DNA of 64,000 nt from Manduca sexta (lineage: Eukaryota > Arthropoda > Insecta > Lepidoptera > Sphingidae). Shown here piece by piece: positions 58,905 to 64,000 of the stretch. The position numbers and the translations under genes were made by a program. The notes under the pieces were generated by a model that was not told the DNA's origin, searched no databases, and saw nothing but the letters and a program-made list of their open reading frames with translations. Within the stretch, counting starts at the first letter, position 1. Each line of letters begins with the position of its first letter. The stretch covers positions 1,426,001 through 1,490,000 of the forward strand of contig NC_051124.1 in the NCBI RefSeq assembly GCF_014839805.1. Reading direction: 5' to 3'.

Positions 58905-58985
58905 CTGGACCTTATAGTAAGTGGAGTTGAGTCTACAAATAATATCGAATAACGGAGATTACCCTTTGTCAGTCGACAAAACTAT
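58905..58985 (+). repeat. family G repeat, 5' fragment
   Basis: CTTATAGTAAGTGGAGTTGA and ATCGAATAACGGAGATTACC. Confidence 0.5.
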
Positions 58986-59611
58986 ATTGTAGATACAAAA
59001 TCATTATTTGCTACAGATTTCAACACAAAAGATAAAAATATCAGTTTTACTTATAAACTTGTTTTAGTCTTAACAGGTAGTTAAGAATTGCTTAAATAGC
59101 TGTCAAAAACATCACCGGTTCATAGTTTCAACCTTATTAAGAGGCAAGATGGTGGGTTTTGACTTACAGCTGATCGAGTAAATTTGTGTTTTAACTAAGC
59201 ATATCTTTGCGATATCTTTATAAGTAAGTCTGTATGTTTGTAGAATTAAAATATTGTTACTAATTTTCTTTAAATATCATTATTTGTTTCCACCTTAAGG
59301 AGGAAAATAAAGCGACCTAATTCGTTAACAGTATTTCGTAGGAAACACGTGAGCCGGAAGATTGTTTCACGCAGTAATGGTACGGTTCACTTTGTCACAT
59401 CTCGATTCGTTCGGAAAGCTGTCAAGTCTTGTGAGAGTTTGGGTATTTTGGTGTTAGACTTCAAAATATAGGTTACTTTATTCATTTTTCGTTAAATATT
59501 TTATTTAATGAGTAATATTTTCTTTATTTAATTTGATGTAACGAGGAAAGCCTCGAAACGTTAATAATTTATGCAAAAGCTCTTCATTACCTTTACTTTT
59601 TTTCTTTTACT

Positions 59612-59915
59612 TTATAGCTTTGAATGACGAGACGAGCATGCCGTTCGCCTGATAGCCTGTCGTAGCGATACGACCGCCTATAAACAACAGAAACACCATC
59701 CAACACCTTGAATTACAAAGTATTGTTTGGTATTCCCACTGCGCTCGCCATCCTGAGACGTGAGATATTAAGTCTTATTATGTCCAGTAGTTACACTGGC
59801 TACAATGTCCTTCAAATCGGGACACAACAGTGACTACACACTGACGACAGAAATAAACATTGCGGTGGCACCTACCCAGGCGGACTCTCACATATGAGAG
59901 ACCTAACAGTAAACT
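59612..59915 (+). repeat. family D repeat, full copy with a small insertion
   Basis: AGCTTTGAATGACGAGACGA to CACATATGAGAGACCTAACA. Nine extra bases (CCTGTCGTA) occur after CGCCTGATAG near 59656. Confidence 0.75.
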
Positions 59916-60264
59916 TGTTACGGAATTTTATTCGAAAAGTATTTTGTTATTCATACATTACTTGGCTACAGTAATTTCATACATAACTCGCATACAGTGG
60001 TGTGCAACTAATTAGGGACATTGCGCTGCTAGGAAAGAAGTGAGATATTTTTTGCTAACTTGAGTACAAAGTATTGTTTAAAAGCAAATTGAAGTCGCAT
60101 TTCCTACAAAATTTATGGAGAGTCTTTGCAATATCTGACCTTAAAAGTGCTCTCTCTCTAATGGTCCATAGAATTGTTTGCTGCTTATAAACAAGCAGTT
60201 CGATTGACATAATTTTTTTTTTGCATAAATTGTCGATTTTCATAATTGTATAATAATTTCTTAT

Positions 60265-60335
60265 TTTTCGAGAGTGAAAATAAAATATTAAAACCGCAAT
60301 AAAAACCGAAAATAGTTTAACTTTAATTCCTAATT
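60265..60335 (+). mobile_element. Penelope-like terminal remnant
   Basis: TCGAGAGTGAAAATAAAATA, then AAAACCGCAATAAAAACCG and AAAATAGTTTAACTTTAATT follow the order of 42402-42462 with scattered changes. Confidence 0.6.
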
Positions 60336-60887
60336 GTATTTTTTTATCTATGAATGCTAGTCTTAATATTTTAAAAATTAAAGACAGCCTCATAAGAAAA
60401 TTTTCTTCCAGCAACAGCGGTTAAGGTATCCGCTGCTGCCCCATCACAAAAAATCACCCTGTATATTATAATTAATATTTAATTATAAATAATTAACACA
60501 TTACAAAAACCTACTTCTCCACTTTTAAAACTAATGCAGATTAAGTATAAACACCGTAAACATACTTTAAGCTAAATTAAAAAAACTGCCACAAAATGCA
60601 ACATTTTCCACCCAAGTGACACTCTTGTAATATTTCTAGCTTAGAACAAAACTCGCTGTCGAGCAATTACGTGGTTCTTTTTATGAAAAAACAACCACCC
60701 TTTATATAACTGGGTTAATGGCTGGAAAGGCTTCCGGTAACGAGAAATGTAAAATGCAACCTTTTATAATGTGATTTGGCTACAATAAGTGAAATTTTGC
60801 GAAATCAAGATACGAGATAATGAGGTATTGTTTGATTTTTATAAAATTTTGTACTGAATTATTTTTTCGTTTGTTGCTTGTGTATAG

Positions 60888-60932
60888 GGTGTTTGAAGTC
60901 GCACAAGGCCAGCGTCTTGGACTAAGGCCTAA
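60888..60932 (+). mobile_element. SINE family A, short fragment
   Basis: GGTGTTTGAAGTCGCACAAG then GCCAGCGTCTTGGACTAAGG; nothing of the head or tail remains. Confidence 0.45.
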
Positions 60933-61741
60933 TAGTTGCGTTTCTTATAACAAAAAGTCGAACAAGTCACAATAGTAAGGGAAAAAATCCAATAAATACA
61001 GTACTTAACATTACACCACATTTCAATAAAATTTTAAGTTTTTAGATTACTATAATATACTCATTAAACACCATGAATATAAAACGAAATATTTTCCAAA
61101 ATGGCATCGTTAGTACGAAATTTATTCAAAAATATAAGGACATTAAAATGTAAATCTACCGGTAGCACCGTCCAAAGCAGAAACGTTGCATTTGGCGCGC
61201 TCTGTGGCAAAATATGCTGCATAATGTTACAAGCTAGGTCTGATTCTAAGATTTCCGAGTTTCTTTAAAATTTTATTTAAACTAATAAGGCGACTATTTG
61301 TTACAATATTTCATAGAAATTTTATTATATATTTATTTAATTTAAGTAGTTTATTAATCCATTACATTATAGTTAAAGCCAATAATAATCTATCTTATGA
61401 AACATAACTGAATTAACCCCAATACTAAATTAATTTCAGAAATTTAAAACACCGATCCGAACTTGAAATATTATTGAGGCGACAACTCCAGTGTCAGTAA
61501 ATTTGAAGACTTACTTAAAACTCTTAGAAATAATTGTTTAAAAACATTTCTTAAAAATACAACTGGATTGTGAAAGATTCTTTGAACAGATAATATGAAA
61601 AGTTTTTAGAAAATCGTTGGGTAGTTTACAACTTGCTCGTGACATGCGTCGATAAATTATAAAGGTATGAAAATAACATGGTAAATTTAATAATAACAAA
61701 TTAATTTATATTAAATAAACATTATTTACTCTTGTTATATA

Positions 61742-62068
61742 AAGTGGCGATAGCCTAGTTGGGTGTGGAACGGACTGCTGTGACGAATGTCCGTAGATTC
61801 AAATCCCAAGGGTACACACCTCTGACTTTTCTAAAAAATTATGAGTGTATTCTTTGTGAATTGTCGCTTGCTTTAACGGTGAAGGAAAACATCGTGAGGA
61901 AACCTGCGTACCTGAGAAGTTCTATATATGAATTTTGAAGGTGTATGAAGTCTACCAATCTGTACTAGGCCAACGTGGTGGACTAATGCCTAATCCCTGT
62001 CAGTAGTAAAGGAGACCCGTGCCCGGCAGCGAAGCAGTATATAATACAGGGCTAATATTATTATTATA
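61742..62068 (+). mobile_element. tRNA-derived SINE, family A, full length
   Basis: The head GGCGATAGCCTAGTTGGGTG fits an RNA polymerase III A box, and GATTCAAATCCCAAGG fits a B box. The body includes CTTTAACGGTGAAGGAAAAC, AACGTGGTGGACTAATGCC and ATAATACAGGGCTAATATTA, and it ends in an ATT repeat. This is the plus arm of an inverted SINE pair. Confidence 0.8.
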
Positions 62069-62242
62069 GTTTTGTCATGATGCTTGCAGAAGAGTGCTAA
62101 ATATGTGAGCTCCTACTAAGACCACAGTGGGTTGACACTACGCACCATCGTCTTGTCTTACGTCTTGACAATTTACTTGGACGTATCACTTACCATAAAA
62201 AGAAGCCAGACACTCCAATATAAAAGTTCAAAGATATAATAA

Positions 62243-62574
62243 TATAATAATAATATCAGCCCTGTATTATATACTTGCCCGCTGCTGAGCACGGGCCTCC
62301 TCTACTACTGAGAGGGATTAGGCCTTAGTCCACCACGCTGGCCTAGTGAGGATTGGTAGACTTCACACACCTTCGAAATTCCCATAGAGAACTTCTCAGA
62401 TGTGATGAGGAAACCTTCTTCACGATGTTTTCCTTCACCGTTAAAGCGAACGATAAATTCACAAAGAATACACACATGATTTTAGAAAAGTCAGAGGTCT
62501 GTGCCCTTGGGATTTGAACCTGTGGACATTTGTCTTGGCAGTCCGTTCCACACCCAACTAGGCTATCGCCGCTT
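62243..62574 (-). mobile_element. tRNA-derived SINE, family A, full length, inverted partner
   Basis: It starts at 62574 with AGCGGCGATAGCCTAGTTGG on the minus strand and ends in TATTATTATT near 62243. It lies 55 nt downstream of the donor of the T1-end exon. It carries a short extra piece (TGATGAGGAAACC) near 62402. Confidence 0.8.
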
Positions 62575-62628
62575 TCAAAGATATGTCTGCTACTAAATCA
62601 TATAAACCATAATCAATTATAATCTGAC

Positions 62629-62808
62629 CTTAGCGGCTGGTGAGCTCGATGGCTCATCAAACAGCGCCCAGACTTTAGGCTTAAGCCTCTGCCACACGCC
62701 GAGATCCCCTGACAAGTACGCCTCTTCATAACCGAAGAGCCTTGCGATTTCTTCCTCAGACGGCTTTTCGCTGTCGATATCCAGTTTGTCCAAAATTGCC
62801 AGGGTATT
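62629..62808 (-). CDS. Shawl: Shaw-class K+ channel exon: end of T1 domain and T1-S1 linker
   Basis: This 60-residue exon begins [20 protein letters not shown] and ends [10 protein letters not shown]. The acidic [18 protein letters not shown] block, the tryptophans in the [16 protein letters not shown] part and the DEPSSS end are typical of the segment linking the T1 tetramerisation domain to S1 in insect Shaw-class channels. The acceptor is ...TTCACAG before AAT (AG at 62810-62809). The donor is AAG|GTCAGA (GT at 62628-62627). The frame remains open upstream of the acceptor but loses similarity there, so the splice site and not the open frame sets the border. The preceding exon with the core of T1 lies beyond 64000. 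An inverted pair of SINEs starts 55 nt downstream of the donor. Confidence 0.92.
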
Positions 62809-62899
62809 CTGTGAACAAAAGGCAGCTATGTTAGATACATGAAACAGAGAGTTGCTACAACGAATGTCAGTTTTACATTGCCTTACTGGAAACAATGCT

Positions 62900-63140
62900 G
62901 GTAGAATAAATATTATATCCACCCGGGTAGCGACTACCGTACACAAGGTGTTAGGACCCGCCATAGTGGCTCACGTAAGTTCGTCGCGTTCCGGGGTCAG
63001 CATGTGTATATCCGGTCCCAACGGGCCTGCATAATTGTGCCGACTGTCGAGGGGTAATCATTTCTCGTCAGACGAAATTCTTTTAGACCCTATTCCACTT
63101 ACCATCAGGTACAGAGGAGACACTTTGCCGTCGTATTAAA
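62900..63140 (-). repeat. family G repeat, full copy
   Basis: GCTGGTAGAATAAATATTAT to CATCAGGTACAGAGGAGACA on the plus strand. It lies 92 nt upstream (transcript sense) of the T1-end exon. Confidence 0.78.
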
Positions 63141-63174
63141 AAAACAATTTCTAATAGATATACTTTAATGTGGA

Positions 63175-63350
63175 GACAAGGAAATAATACTATATAATTT
63201 CTTAAAAAGCCAAGTGAGGAATACCCGCAATCGGCGAAAATACATGAAAAAACTCTATGAATGTTGAAAGGCGAACGAGGTGTGTTAAGATTGTAGCATG
63301 TTGCGATCGATAGTCTCTGCCCCTTTGGGATAAGGTCGTAAATGTTTATA
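63175..63350 (+). mobile_element. LINE C-terminal remnant, same family as 57570-58065
   Basis: CGCAATCGGCGAAAATACAT, then ATGAAAAAACTCTATGAATG, GATCGATAGTCTCTGCCCCT and a final TGGGATAAGG follow the order of 57920-58025. The frame is destroyed. Confidence 0.5.
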
Positions 63351-64000
63351 CATATGGAGACAAGAAAAGGACTAGCTATAATGGATGTTTATAGCTCAGT
63401 TATGAAGTAACATTACAATTTCATAGTTTAGTATTCAAAAAGTTGGTACCATCTGCGCGGCGCCTTATACTGTTATTCTACAAAAATCCCACGCCTAAAA
63501 ACACTCGCTACAACATCATCACAAATTCACAATGAACTCGAACAATAACAGACCCCCAATATTTTGTTCCGAAACGAAGTTATTAAAACTGGAATAATAC
63601 TCCAGTTACATTAAGTCTTGTTCACACAACTCCACACAAGAAAAAACAGTCCCAAATGGTGCCAAGTTTTTGTCCCGAAAACTTTATAACAACGCCTAAG
63701 CGAGGATTGTAAAACAGTGGACCAACTTTCTGTTAGGAACAAATCTTTTTTTCTTAACTATAATAAAACTTTGGCACACGCCTATTATTTTTGGAGTTTT
63801 GCGTTCCTTTAAAACATGTATTCTATTTTATTATGGCTTATTGGCATTAGATATAAACACTTATCAATGATTTGCCTCTAACATTATAAGCTTCAAAGTC
63901 ATTTTGACATCGCGTTAATAAATAAAACCACACAATCGTCTTTACCTATGCTAACAATGTGCCATAATAACGAAGATTTTAACCAAAAATACTGGTGTAC
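63351..64000. other. intron upstream of the T1-end exon
   Basis: AT-rich sequence. No upstream T1 exon is visible on the minus strand before the window ends. Confidence 0.55.

Larger units (their letters stand above)
59916..61741. other. intron, mostly unassigned
   Basis: Only the Penelope remnant (60265) and a SINE scrap (60888) are recognisable. The 119-codon frame at 60055-60414 (minus) covers the Penelope remnant and is not credible. Confidence 0.5.
1675..62808 (-). other. Shawl: Shaw-class (Kv3) voltage-gated K+ channel gene, internal part, four exons
   Basis: The gene runs on the minus strand. Joined in transcript order, exons 62629-62808, 49629-49877, 7686-8000 and 1675-1884 give 60+83+105+70 = 318 residues without a stop, from the end of the T1 domain to the end of S6. 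Every junction is phase 0 with GT donor and AG acceptor. Introns are 49878-62628, 8001-49628 and 1885-7685. The product is a subunit of a tetrameric plasma-membrane K+ channel that helps set neuronal excitability. The start of T1 and the cytoplasmic C-terminus are outside the window: I found no exon for the basic stretch that normally follows S6 in positions 1-1674. Shaw class is clear from the pore and S6. Assignment to the Shaw-like (Shawl) paralogue rather than Shaw rests on the S5-pore linker and the end of S6 as I remember them. Confidence 0.9.

Overview
This window is a stretch of nuclear genome from a lepidopteran (moth or butterfly). The clues are low GC, very long introns with GT/AG borders, and several dispersed repeat families that I recognise from moth genomes: two tRNA-derived SINE families, CR1/Jockey- and RTE-type LINE pieces, Penelope-like elements and Helitron-type termini. 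No prokaryotic genes, operons, CRISPR arrays or phage are present.

The organising feature is one voltage-gated potassium channel gene of the Shaw (Kv3) class on the minus strand. Four internal coding exons are visible: 62629-62808 (end of the T1 tetramerisation domain and linker), 49629-49877 (S1-S2), 7686-8000 (S3-S5) and 1675-1884 (pore and S6). They join in phase 0 at every border and give 318 continuous residues. The introns between them are about 12.8, 41.6 and 5.8 kb. The first exon(s) lie beyond 64000 and the C-terminal exon(s) lie before position 1. The linker before the pore and the S6 end resemble the insect paralogue Shaw-like (Shawl) more than Shaw itself, but this is from memory.

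One other plausible host gene is nested in the 41.6 kb intron on the same strand: a single-exon gene (22242-22745) for a 167-residue secreted protein with six cysteines and its own AATAAA signal. I do not recognise its family.

The rest is intronic sequence filled with transposable-element debris. The best preserved elements are a Penelope-like element (40126-42493) with a 12-bp target duplication, a 72-bp perfect inverted repeat at its two ends, and an RT plus GIY-YIG reading frame broken by two frameshifts; a 5'-truncated CR1/Jockey-type LINE (4943-6925) interrupted by one TAG; two Helitron-like elements with exact A|TC...CTAG|T ends; a GC-rich poly(A) retroposed unit with 15-bp target duplications (21048-21419); and many SINEs. 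Two short satellite-like arrays (periods about 174 and 200 bp) and a chain of perfect hairpins near 17.5 kb are the least explained structures. I do not see a convincing new multi-gene system. The items most worth a second look are the Penelope termini, the inverted SINE pair beside a Shaw exon, the GC-rich retroposon, the hairpin chain and the nested secreted gene.
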